DNA of 8,555 bases, taken from positions 1-8,555 of the forward strand of contig JAGPGI010000094.1 of the NCBI GenBank assembly GCA_018056045.1, given 5' to 3'. The notes under the pieces were generated by a model that ran no database searches, was not told where the DNA came from, and saw only the letters and a program-made list of their open reading frames with translations. The stretch comes from Paracoccus sp. (in: a-proteobacteria) (GTDB taxonomy: Bacteria; Pseudomonadota; Alphaproteobacteria; Rhodobacterales; Rhodobacteraceae). The position numbers and the translations under genes were made by a program. How positions within the stretch are numbered: the stretch's first letter is position 1; each line of letters starts with the position of its first letter. Shown one piece after another: positions 1 through 6,356 of this stretch.

Positions 1-39
1 TCACAAACGCCGGTTTTTGTCCATATCGGGACCAAAGAC

Positions 40-43
40 GAGG
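40..43 (+). promoter_or_regulatory. Ribosome binding site GAGG of the metallopeptidase gene
   Basis: GAGG lies 7 nt before the ATG at 51 and supports that start. The 50 bases before this gene are visibly less GC-rich than the rest of the window, as expected of a leader or intergenic stretch. The promoter itself, if close, is probably outside the window. Confidence 0.6.
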
Positions 44-50
44 TAAGCAA

Positions 51-458
51 ATGCTTGACTGGAAAGAAGCCCCCGCCCCCGATACGGGCGTGATCGAGGA
101 ACTGGCCCGCAAGGCCATCGCCGGCCTTCCCCCCGAATTCGCCGGCCCCGCCGCGCAGGTGGTGCTGCGCATCGAGGATTTCGCCAGCGACGAATTCCTT
201 GACGAGCTGGAAATTGACGACCCGCTTGAGCTGACCGGGCTTTATGACGGCGTGCCGATGACCGAGAAATCCGCGAGCGATCCCCAACATTTCCCCGACA
301 CGGTCTGGCTGTTTCGCCGCGCCATCCTGGACGAATGGGCCGCGCGCGGCGACGTGACGCTGGGGGCGCTGGTCGCGCATGTGGTCATCCACGAATTCGC
401 CCATCACTTCGGCTGGTCGGATGAGGACATCGCCACCATCGACAAATGGTGGGAATGA
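51..458 (+). CDS. Metallopeptidase family protein (small zincin, HExxHxxGxxD)
   Basis: A 135-residue acidic protein. Near the C-terminus it carries the extended zinc-protease signature HEFAHHFGWSD (H114, E115, H118, D124). In zincins the two His and the distal His/Asp bind zinc and the Glu is the catalytic base. The length, the preceding 'DTVWLFRR' strand and the C-terminal motif match the small bacterial family known as Zincin_1 (formerly DUF1025), whose substrate and physiological role are not established. There is no signal peptide or membrane segment, so it is probably cytoplasmic. The ATG at 51 is chosen because GAGG (40-43) sits 7 nt upstream, although the frame stays open to the window edge. 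Its TGA overlaps the ATG of the downstream kinase by 4 nt, so translation is probably coupled. I am sure of the motif and family. Activity and substrate are inference. Confidence 0.88.
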   Translation: MLDWKEAPAPDTGVIEELARKAIAGLPPEFAGPAAQVVLRIEDFASDEFLDELEIDDPLELTGLYDGVPMTEKSASDPQHFPDTVWLFRRAILDEWAARGDVTLGALVAHVVIHEFAHHFGWSDEDIATIDKWWE

Positions 459-1417
459 TGGATCAGGCCCCGATCCTGACCATCACCCTGAACCCGGCGC
501 TGGACATGTCCACCAGCGCGGCGCGGGTGGTCCCCGACATCAAGCTGCGCTGCGAGGCGCCAAGCTTTGACCCCGGCGGCGGCGGCATCAATGTCAGCCG
601 CGCCATCCGCAATATGGGTGGCCACAGCGCGGCGCTGGTCGCGCTTGGCGGCACCACCGGCCAGCGCATGGCCGACATGCTCGACGCGGCGGGGATCTCG
701 CTGATCACCCTGCCCGCCCCCGGCGAGACGCGGCAATCGCTGACCGCGGATGACCGCGCCACGCGCCAGCAATACCGCTTTGTCATGCCCGGTCCGGCAT
801 GGTCCGAAAGCGATGTGGAGCGCGCGCTTGCGCTGGCCGTCAGCGCCGCGGCCGAGGGGGCGCTGGTGGTCCTCTCCGGCTCGAACCCTCCGGGCGTGCC
901 GCCCGCCTTCGCAGCAATGCTGGCAGAGCGGCTGCGGGGCCATGGCACAAGGCTGATCGTCGACACCTCGGGCGAGGCGCTGGCCACCGTCGCCGCCGCC
1001 CGCGACCGCCGGGTCGAGATCCTGCGCATGGACGACGAAGAGGCCGAGGGGCTGGCCGGGCGGCCGCTGCCCTATCGCGCCGACACCGCCGCCTTCGCCG
1101 CCAGCCTCGTCGCTTCGGGCGCGGCGCGGGGGGTGATCGTGGCGCGGGGCCGCGACGGCAATATCATCGCCACCGATGACGGCATCTGGCATGCCGAGGC
1201 CGCGCGCGTGCCGGTGATCAGCAAGGTCGGCGCCGGAGACAGCTTTCTGGCCGGCTTCACGCTGGCCTATGCCCGGGGCTGGCCGGTCGCCGATGCGCTG
1301 GGGCTTGCGGCGGCGGCGGCCTCGGCCACCGTGCAGACGCCCGCGACCGAACTCTGCCGGGCCAAGGATGTCGAGCGGCTGTTCGCCGCCCGCATGATTA
1401 CGGAAATGCGGGTCTGA
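455..1417 (+). CDS. pfkB: PfkB-family sugar-phosphate kinase, phosphofructokinase-2 type
   Basis: A 320-residue cytosolic ribokinase/PfkB-fold kinase. The N-terminal segment (TLNPALD, then KLRC, then PGGGGIN at about 40-46) and the block QYRFVMPG match E. coli Pfk-2 closely, better than FruK as I recall that sequence. The likely reaction is therefore ATP-dependent phosphorylation of fructose 6-phosphate, with tagatose 6-phosphate or fructose 1-phosphate as alternatives. SGSNPPG is the usual mid-protein loop. VGAGDS (catalytic D262 within GAGD 259-262) is the anion hole and base. The normal KPNxxE nucleotide/Mg motif reads RMDDEE (191-196), so two ligands equivalent to N187 and K189 of Pfk-2 are changed. 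The start at 455 gives an ATGA overlap with the metallopeptidase. ATG 458 is an equally possible start, and ATG 446 would add three residues not expected in the family. No good Shine-Dalgarno is seen, which fits translational coupling. Confidence 0.87.
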   Translation: MMDQAPILTITLNPALDMSTSAARVVPDIKLRCEAPSFDPGGGGINVSRAIRNMGGHSAALVALGGTTGQRMADMLDAAGISLITLPAPGETRQSLTADDRATRQQYRFVMPGPAWSESDVERALALAVSAAAEGALVVLSGSNPPGVPPAFAAMLAERLRGHGTRLIVDTSGEALATVAAARDRRVEILRMDDEEAEGLAGRPLPYRADTAAFAASLVASGAARGVIVARGRDGNIIATDDGIWHAEAARVPVISKVGAGDSFLAGFTLAYARGWPVADALGLAAAAASATVQTPATELCRAKDVERLFAARMITEMRV

Positions 1418-1424
1418 TCGCGCC

Positions 1425-1943
1425 CTAGCCGCGCCCGTCGATGCGAACAAAGTCCAGAACGCTGCCCTCGCCGGGTTGCAGGTCCGCCCAGCGGTCGACC
1501 TGGAAATCCACGACCAGCGTCGCCGCCGTGGGATAGCGGCGGAAATCCGGGTCCAGCGGCACCCGTGCCGGCAGCATGGCGGCAAATTCGGCGATACCGG
1601 GATTATGCCCCACGACCATCACCGTCGGCGCCGAGGCCGTGCGCAGCATCTGCAGCATCTTTTCGGGCGAGGCATGATAAAGCCCCGGCTCAAAGCGCAC
1701 CAGCGGGCGCACCTCCAGCGGTGCGGCGGCAGCGCGTTCCCAGGTCTCGCGGGTGCGCAGCGCGGTCGAGCACAGAACCTCTTCGGGTTCATAGCCCCGG
1801 CTGGCCAGCCAGTCGCCCAGCTCGCGCGCCGAACGGCGGCCACGCTCGTTCAGCGGCCGGTCATGGTCAGCCTGCGTCGGATCGTCCCAGGACGATTTTG
1901 CATGTCGTGTCAGGATAAGCCGGCAGTGTCCCTGAGGGGTCAT
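1425..1943 (-). CDS. SixA-type histidine phosphatase family protein
   Basis: A 172-residue branch-2 histidine phosphatase of the SixA/COG2062 type. The phosphohistidine nucleophile lies in LTRHAKSSW (R13, H14). The second strand-loop CSTALRTRETW (58-68) supplies the conserved S-x-A-x-R-T, and VVGHNPG (H113) supplies the second active-site His. Members remove phosphate from phosphohistidine proteins or small phosphoesters. E. coli SixA acts on the histidine-phosphotransfer protein of nitrogen PTS/Arc signalling, but the substrate here is unknown. There is no signal peptide, so it is cytosolic. The start at 1943 has AAGG (1951-1954) 7 nt upstream. It lies 89 nt downstream of argB on the same strand, with a hairpin between them, so membership of the argB transcription unit is uncertain. 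Its stop faces the kinase stop across 7 nt. Confidence 0.88.
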   Translation of the reverse strand: MTPQGHCRLILTRHAKSSWDDPTQADHDRPLNERGRRSARELGDWLASRGYEPEEVLCSTALRTRETWERAAAAPLEVRPLVRFEPGLYHASPEKMLQMLRTASAPTVMVVGHNPGIAEFAAMLPARVPLDPDFRRYPTAATLVVDFQVDRWADLQPGEGSVLDFVRIDGRG

Positions 1944-1963
1944 CGAATTGCCTTTTCGACCAT
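1940..1963 (-). other. Possible 7-codon leader ORF overlapping the SixA-type start
   Basis: An ATG at 1963 opens a frame MVEKAIR whose TGA overlaps the ATG of the phosphatase in an ATGA junction. A weak GGTGA lies about 8 nt before it. The phosphatase has its own acceptable AAGG site inside this mini-frame. An ATG in this phase within 30 nt can easily arise by chance, so this is only a candidate for translational coupling. Confidence 0.15.
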
Positions 1964-2004
1964 GTTAATTTTCACCGCCCGCCGAACCTGCCACAGCTTT
2001 CACT

Positions 2005-2030
2005 GCCCCGGCAAGCACTCTCTTGGGGGC
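2005..2030 (-). terminator. Bulged hairpin downstream of argB, possible attenuator or weak terminator
   Basis: GCCCC (2005-2009) pairs with GGGGC (2026-2030). After a two-base GG bulge, CAAG (2012-2015) pairs with CTTG (2022-2025) around a 6-nt loop. This is a 9-bp stem just 3 nt beyond the argB stop. No run of T follows on either strand, so it does not meet the usual criterion for an intrinsic terminator. It may instead protect the mRNA 3' end, work with Rho, or separate argB from the SixA-type gene. Confidence 0.35.
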
Positions 2031-2032
2031 TG

Positions 2033-2947
2033 TCAGAGCTCGCTGTCGCCCTGCCGCAAACCGCGCGGTTTGATGCTGGGCTTGGTCGCGCGGATCTGGC
2101 TGCCAGCGCCATGCTCGGTGAACAGCTCCAGAAGCACCGCATTGGGGACGCGACCGTCAAGGATGGTGACGGCGCGCACGCCCTCCTCAATCGCCTTGAG
2201 CGCGGTTTCGGTCTTGGGAATCATGCCGCCCGCAATGGTGCCGGCAACGATCATGTCGCGCACCTGCTGCGGCTTCAGCGCCGTCAGCACCTCGCCCGAG
2301 GCATCCTTGACCCCCGACACATCGGTCAGCAAAAGCAGCCGGTCAGCCCTGAGCGCCCCGGCAATGGCGCCCGCGGCGGTGTCGCCATTGACGTTGAAGG
2401 TCTCGTTATCCTCCATCCCGGTAGCGACGGGGGCGATGACCGGGATCAATCCGGCATTGTAGAGGTCGCGGATGATCTGGACGTTCATCTCGATCGGGCG
2501 GCCGACAAAGCCCAGTTCCGGGTCGTCGGCCTCGCAGACCATCAGGTCGTCATCCTTGCCCGAGATCCCGACCGCGCGCCCGCCGGCATCGTTGATCGCC
2601 TGCACGATGCGCTTGTTCACAAGGCCCGACAGCACCATCTCGACCACCTCGACGGTCTCGCGGGTGGTGACGCGCTTGCCGCGCACGAAATGGCTTTCGA
2701 TGCCCAGCTTGCCCAGCAGATCGTTGATCATCGGACCGCCGCCATGGACCACGACCGGATGGATGCCGACCTGTTTCATAAGCACGATGTCGCGGGCGAA
2801 TTCGGCCATGGCCGCTTCGTCGCCCATGGCATTGCCGCCAAATTTCACCACCACGACGGCGCCCGAATAGCGCTGCATATAGGGCAGCGCCTCAGAGAGC
2901 GTGCGGGCGGTCGCGGTCCAGTCACGGTTCATGTTCTGCTTTCTCAT
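2033..2947 (-). CDS. argB: Acetylglutamate kinase (ArgB)
   Basis: A 304-residue amino-acid kinase that phosphorylates N-acetylglutamate with ATP, the second step of arginine synthesis in the cytosol. Visible motifs are VVVKFGG (K35), the glycine loop VVHGGGP (68-71), the substrate segment [10 protein letters not shown] (185-194), LLTDVSGV (206-213) and GGMIPK (240-245). About 28 residues precede the kinase core ([20 protein letters not shown]). They correspond to the N-terminal helix of arginine-inhibited, hexameric enzymes and are absent from the dimeric E. coli type. The C-terminal allosteric segment is present, but the usual His in DGRxPH is Asn269, and about 18 residues extend beyond the typical end. 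The ATG at 2947 has AGGGA 5 nt upstream. ATG 2932 is a possible shorter start, and a TTG at 2968 is unlikely. It lies 45 nt after yihA in the same direction. Confidence 0.96.
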   Translation of the reverse strand: MRKQNMNRDWTATARTLSEALPYMQRYSGAVVVVKFGGNAMGDEAAMAEFARDIVLMKQVGIHPVVVHGGGPMINDLLGKLGIESHFVRGKRVTTRETVEVVEMVLSGLVNKRIVQAINDAGGRAVGISGKDDDLMVCEADDPELGFVGRPIEMNVQIIRDLYNAGLIPVIAPVATGMEDNETFNVNGDTAAGAIAGALRADRLLLLTDVSGVKDASGEVLTALKPQQVRDMIVAGTIAGGMIPKTETALKAIEEGVRAVTILDGRVPNAVLLELFTEHGAGSQIRATKPSIKPRGLRQGDSEL

Positions 2948-2952
2948 GGCGG

Positions 2953-2957
2953 TCCCT
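2953..2957 (-). promoter_or_regulatory. Ribosome binding site AGGGA of argB
   Basis: Read on the minus strand, AGGGA ends 5 nt before the ATG at 2947. The alternative ATG at 2932 has no comparable purine-rich site at a suitable distance, so this site decides the start. Confidence 0.55.
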
Positions 2958-2992
2958 ATGCTTCGCAAACGACCCTAGGGCGCGCGGCGGGA

Positions 2993-3643
2993 TCAGTCCA
3001 GACCGGCGATGATCGCGCGCAGGGTGGCGATGCCATGGCCCTTGTCGGAACTGGTCAGCACCAGCTCGGGATAGGCGGCGGGATGCTTTTGCAGCGCCTC
3101 CTGCACCTGCGCGACGGTCGCCTCCATCGCCTGGGCGCCAATCTTGTCGGCCTTGGTCAGCACGACCTGAAACGGCACCGCCGCGCGGTCCAGCAGGCGC
3201 ATGATCTCATGGTCGACATCCTTGACGCCATGGCGAGAGTCGATCAGCGCAAAGGCCCGGCGCAGGGTCGGACGCCCCGACAGATAGTTCTTCAACAGCG
3301 CCTGCCACTTGGCCACCACCGCGACCGGCGCCTTGGCAAAGCCGTAGCCCGGCAGGTCGACCAGATAGGCCTGCTCGCCCAGAGCGAAATAGTTGATCTC
3401 CTGCGTGCGGCCCGGCGTGTTCGAGGCCCGCGCCAGCGACTTTCGCCCGGTGATCGCATTGATCAGGCTGGATTTGCCGACATTGCTGCGCCCGGCAAAG
3501 CAGACCTCGGGACGGTCGGCGGGGGGCAGGCCGTCCATGGCGACGACGCCCTTCACGAAATCGACCGGCCCGGCGAAAAGCTGGCGCGCGGCCTCGGCCA
3601 CCTCGGGTTCGGGCTCGGGGGCGACCGGAAAAGCGACCTTCAT
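2993..3643 (-). CDS. yihA: Ribosome biogenesis GTP-binding protein YihA/YsxC (EngB)
   Basis: A 216-residue TRAFAC GTPase of the EngB/YsxC/YihA family, a cytosolic factor for late assembly of the 50S ribosomal subunit and usually essential. All G motifs are seen: G1 GRSNVGKSS (51-59), the G2 Thr in NTPGRTQ (T80), G3 DLPGYGFA (96-103), G4 TKAD (163-166) and G5 TSS (197-199). The length is normal. The N-terminal 20 residues, with a Pro/Glu stretch (PEPEPE), are a variable extension. The ATG at 3643 overlaps the TGA of the MOSC gene as ATGA, with GAGG (3651-3654) 7 nt upstream, so the start is well supported. It lies between the MOSC gene and argB in the yidC transcription unit, which fits coordinated production of ribosome-assembly and membrane-insertion factors. 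Confidence 0.96.
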   Translation of the reverse strand: MKVAFPVAPEPEPEVAEAARQLFAGPVDFVKGVVAMDGLPPADRPEVCFAGRSNVGKSSLINAITGRKSLARASNTPGRTQEINYFALGEQAYLVDLPGYGFAKAPVAVVAKWQALLKNYLSGRPTLRRAFALIDSRHGVKDVDHEIMRLLDRAAVPFQVVLTKADKIGAQAMEATVAQVQEALQKHPAAYPELVLTSSDKGHGIATLRAIIAGLD

Positions 3644-4404
3644 GCATGCACCTCATCGCCCTGGGCGATCTCGCCGCCGGTGACCACCTCGGCATAGATG
3701 CCGAATTCACTATGCCCGAACTGGGCCTTGAGCGCCTCGGGCATGTCGATATCGATCCGCCCGGTCGCGGTATCGGCACTGGTCGCCGGGCAGCGGCCAA
3801 TGGTCTGGGTGACGCGCAACTCGACCCCGCCGATGGTCAGGACCTGACCGACAAGATCGCGCTCGCCATAAGCGTCCCAGCCATCCAGCCAGATATTGCC
3901 GCGCCAGCGCTCAATGCCCAAGGGTTGACCCAGACGGGCCTCAAGATCGCGCAGGCTGGAAAGCGACAGGATCGAAATCCAGGGCTGCGCCACATCGGTC
4001 CAGCCGGTCGGCCCCTGCACGAGCCGCGTCGGCGCCGGCTTGTCCGCAGGCCAGAGCGGGCGGACCCAATCGATCAGCCGCGCGCCCTCATGGGCCGGAT
4101 CAAAACTCAGGTCGGGCAGGTCGGGATGGGTCAGGCGGATCGGGCCGTCCACGGCCCCCTCGCCCCAGCCGCCCTGAACGGCCTGCAGCGCAGCCGAGGC
4201 CGCGCCGCGCAGAAAGCAGGATTTGGGCAGCCAGCGCTCGGGCCGGGGGCCCTCGCCGGCATGGCGTTCGCCGCCTTCCGTCAGCAAGGCCCAGACCCGG
4301 TCGCCCGGCAGGCGCCGCGCCGCGTCCAGACGGACGCGACCAAGGTCCTCGCCCCCGATCGCCTTGATCGGGTGGCGCCTGATCCGGGCGACGCGAGCGG
4401 TCAT
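3640..4404 (-). CDS. MOSC domain-containing protein
   Basis: A 254-residue protein with an N-terminal MOSC_N-like beta-barrel (IRRHPIKAIGGEDL, about 8-21) and a C-terminal MOSC domain (about 140-250). The MOSC part shows RWRGNIWLDG (166-175, the family's RFRxN signature), VTQTIGRCPAT with the conserved Cys205, and a closing EVVTGGEIAQGDEV. MOSC domains of molybdenum-cofactor sulfurases and of YcbX/mARC-type proteins use this Cys to carry or bind sulfur or the molybdenum cofactor. This one has no NifS-like desulfurase domain and no ferredoxin domain, so its partner must be supplied elsewhere. There is no signal peptide. The start ATG overlaps the yidC stop by 4 nt (ATGA) and its stop overlaps the yihA start by 4 nt, so it is translationally locked into the unit. 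The specific reaction is unknown. Confidence 0.9.
   Translation of the reverse strand: MTARVARIRRHPIKAIGGEDLGRVRLDAARRLPGDRVWALLTEGGERHAGEGPRPERWLPKSCFLRGAASAALQAVQGGWGEGAVDGPIRLTHPDLPDLSFDPAHEGARLIDWVRPLWPADKPAPTRLVQGPTGWTDVAQPWISILSLSSLRDLEARLGQPLGIERWRGNIWLDGWDAYGERDLVGQVLTIGGVELRVTQTIGRCPATSADTATGRIDIDMPEALKAQFGHSEFGIYAEVVTGGEIAQGDEVHA
3651..3654 (-). promoter_or_regulatory. Ribosome binding site GAGG of yihA
   Basis: GAGG on the minus strand, inside the last codons of the MOSC gene, lies 7 nt before the yihA ATG at 3643. It fixes the overlapping ATGA start. Confidence 0.6.
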
Positions 4405-6293
4405 TTTCCGCTCTTGCCCTTCTTTTCACCCGACTTGGCACGCGCCGGCAGGCTTGACTTGATGTTGCCGAAGAGATCCGGCCGGTGCCCGTGCATCGAC
4501 ATGATCGCGTATTGCTGCGCGATGGTGATGACGTTGTTGGTGATCCAGTAGAGCACCAGCCCCGAGGCAAAGCCGCCCAGCATCAGCATGAAGATCCACG
4601 GCATCCAGGCAAAGATCATCTTCTGCGCCGGATCGGCGGGGGCCGGGTTCAGCTTTTGCTGCATCCACATCGAGATGCCCAGGATGATCGCCAGAATCGG
4701 CAGCGAGAAGCTGTGCAGGAAGGTCCCCTGCCCCGGCCCGGCCCAGGGCAGGATGCCAAAGAGATTCCACAGGCTGGACGGGTCCGGCGCAGAAAGGTCG
4801 CGAATCCAGCCGACCCAGGGCGCGTGGCGCAGTTCGATGGTGACGAAGATCACCTTGTAGAGCGAGAAGAAGATCGGGATCTGCAACAGCACCGGCAAAC
4901 AGCCCGCGGCGGGGTTCACCTTTTCGCGCTTGTAAAGCTCCATCACCTCTTTCTGGTATTTCATCCGGTCGTCGCCGGTGCGCTCCTTGATCGCCTCCAT
5001 CTCGGGCTGGAGTTCCTTCATGCGCGCCATCGAGACATAGGATTTGCGCGCCAGCGGGAAGACCAGCAGCTTGAGAACGAAGGTCAGCGCGATGATCGAC
5101 CAGCCCATATTGCCGATCATGCCATGCAGCCAGTGCAGCAGGCGGAAGATCGGCTTGGTCAGGAAATAGAACCAGCCCCAGTCAATCGAATCGACGAAAC
5201 GGTCGATGCCGGGGGTTTCCTGATAGCCATTGATGGTTTCCCAGACCTTGGCACCGGCAAACAGATAGCTGGCCGTGGTCACGGTCGCGCCGGGGGCAGC
5301 AGTCTGCACCGGCATGCGCGTCTCGGTCTGGTAGATATCGGCGCCGGGGGCGTATTTCACCACGGCGGTAAAGGACTGGCCCGGCGCCGGCGCGAGCGTC
5401 GTCATCCAGTATTTGTCGGTAAAGCCGATCCAGCCGTTTTCCTGAACGCTGATCAGCTCGGCCGGCCCCTCGCCCGCGACGACGGCAAGCTCGGGCATGT
5501 CCTTGTATTTCAGCTCGAGCAGCTTGCCGTCGGTCATGCCGACGACACCCTCATGCAGCACGAAGAAGTTCTGGGTGTCGGGCTTGCCGTGGCGGGCCAG
5601 AATGCCATAGGGCGCGGCCGAAAACGGCGCGGTGCCGGTATTTTCCAGCGTCTGGGTGATGGTGAACAGGAACTTGTCGTCCAGCTCATAGATGCGGCGG
5701 AAGATCTGGCCGGCGCCATTGTCCCAACGCAGCGTGACCGGCTGGCCCGGCGCCAGCGCGGTGCCGGATTCGACCTGCCACATGGTGGCGGGTCCGGGGA
5801 CCAGCGCGGGGTCGGTGCCGGCGGCGGGCATCCAGCCATAGACGGCGTAATAGGGTTTTTGCACCACGGTCTGCAGATCGCCACCCGGCGCGACGGCGCT
5901 GCCCTCGGGCAGCAGCTCGGCTTGCGCGGTCGGCGACAGCAGCCGGACATAGGGCGATTTCGGGTCCAGCGTATCGTGATAGCCGGTCAGTTCCAGATCG
6001 TCGATCCGGCCGCCCGCCAGCGAAATCGACCCGGCAAGCGAGGGCGATTCGATCTTGACCCGCGCAGCCTTGGCCGAGGGGTCGGCATTGGCAGCCGCCT
6101 CGAGTGCCGGAGAGCTTGTCGCCTGTCCGGCGGCACCGGGCGCAGCCGGGGCGGCGGCCCCGGTCGTTTGCGCGGTCTGCGGCGCCTCGGGCGCGGGCGG
6201 AGGCGGTTCGGGGGCGAAGAAGATCGACCAGACAAGCATGACGACGGCAGAAAGCACCATCGCCAGAATGAGATTGCGGTTGTTGTCTTCCAT
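4401..6293 (-). CDS. yidC: Membrane protein insertase YidC
   Basis: A 630-residue Oxa1/YidC-family insertase of the inner membrane, which inserts and folds membrane proteins alone or with SecYEG. In order: an N-terminal membrane anchor (about 8-26); a Pro/Ala-rich linker (about 27-75, including EPPPPAPEAP); a periplasmic beta-sandwich domain beginning near SPSLAGSISLAGGRIDDL; and the conserved insertase core from about 375. In the core, Lys408 in TFVLKLLVFPL stands where E. coli has the groove Arg366, keeping the positive charge. The cytoplasmic loop ARMKELQPEMEAIKERTGDD and KVNPAAGCLP (about 458-467) follow, then further membrane segments ending near 596. The tail is basic (GEKKGKSGK), as in ribosome-contacting homologues. 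AAGGGG (6304-6309) lies 10 nt before the ATG. It heads the MOSC - yihA - argB unit. Confidence 0.97.
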   Translation of the reverse strand: MEDNNRNLILAMVLSAVVMLVWSIFFAPEPPPPAPEAPQTAQTTGAAAPAAPGAAGQATSSPALEAAANADPSAKAARVKIESPSLAGSISLAGGRIDDLELTGYHDTLDPKSPYVRLLSPTAQAELLPEGSAVAPGGDLQTVVQKPYYAVYGWMPAAGTDPALVPGPATMWQVESGTALAPGQPVTLRWDNGAGQIFRRIYELDDKFLFTITQTLENTGTAPFSAAPYGILARHGKPDTQNFFVLHEGVVGMTDGKLLELKYKDMPELAVVAGEGPAELISVQENGWIGFTDKYWMTTLAPAPGQSFTAVVKYAPGADIYQTETRMPVQTAAPGATVTTASYLFAGAKVWETINGYQETPGIDRFVDSIDWGWFYFLTKPIFRLLHWLHGMIGNMGWSIIALTFVLKLLVFPLARKSYVSMARMKELQPEMEAIKERTGDDRMKYQKEVMELYKREKVNPAAGCLPVLLQIPIFFSLYKVIFVTIELRHAPWVGWIRDLSAPDPSSLWNLFGILPWAGPGQGTFLHSFSLPILAIILGISMWMQQKLNPAPADPAQKMIFAWMPWIFMLMLGGFASGLVLYWITNNVITIAQQYAIMSMHGHRPDLFGNIKSSLPARAKSGEKKGKSGK

Positions 6294-6334
6294 TCCGGAG
6301 CTGCCCCTTCGTCGTGACCCGGCCTGTGGGTTCG

Positions 6335-6356
6335 GGCCGCTTCAACAGAAGCGACC
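6335..6356 (-). repeat. Inverted repeat/hairpin in the yidC leader
   Basis: CGCTTC (6338-6343) and GAAGCG (6348-6353) form a perfect 6-bp stem around a 4-nt loop (AACA on the + strand). Two more G-C pairs follow beyond one mismatch. It overlaps the candidate -10 element. It could be an operator half-site pair, or, if transcription starts further upstream, a stem-loop in the yidC mRNA leader. No T-run follows, so it is not an intrinsic terminator for the EAL gene. Confidence 0.4.

Noticed and set aside
3..20. ACAAA...TTTGT inverted repeat with a T-run, as a terminator of an upstream gene
   Set aside because: Only 4-5 weak A-T-rich pairs, and the T-run is part of the stem. It is not stable enough to call.
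1..46. Possible 3' end of an upstream gene (frame ending in TAA at 44-46) or a 7-codon minus-strand frame ending at base 1
   Set aside because: The stretch is too short to judge, composition is intergenic-like, and neither peptide is recognisable.
446..454. Kinase start at ATG 446
   Set aside because: No ribosome site precedes it. It would add three residues before the usual family start, and ATG 455/458 gives a standard overlap with the upstream gene.
404..1585. Open frame of 393 codons on the - strand
   Set aside because: It covers the kinase gene in antisense and runs into the SixA-type gene. Composition is Arg/Gly/Ala/His-rich, and no motif or ribosome site is seen.
2945..2968. Longer argB starting at TTG 2968
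   Set aside because: TTG is a rare start, the seven added residues are not family-like, and a good AGGGA precedes the ATG at 2947.
2973..2980. Palindrome CCCTAGGG between yihA and argB
   Set aside because: An isolated 8-mer containing the rare CTAG tetramer. There is no second copy nearby and no loop, so I see no reason to call it a binding site.
2111..3697. Open frame of 528 codons on the + strand
   Set aside because: It lies antisense to argB and yihA, which have unmistakable motifs. The translation is rich in His, Gln, Arg and Gly with no recognisable domain, as expected of a shadow frame in GC-rich DNA.
4485..6317. Open frame of 610 codons on the + strand
   Set aside because: It is antisense to yidC throughout, with His/Arg/Gln-rich low-complexity translation. 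It owes its openness to the high-GC codon bias of yidC.
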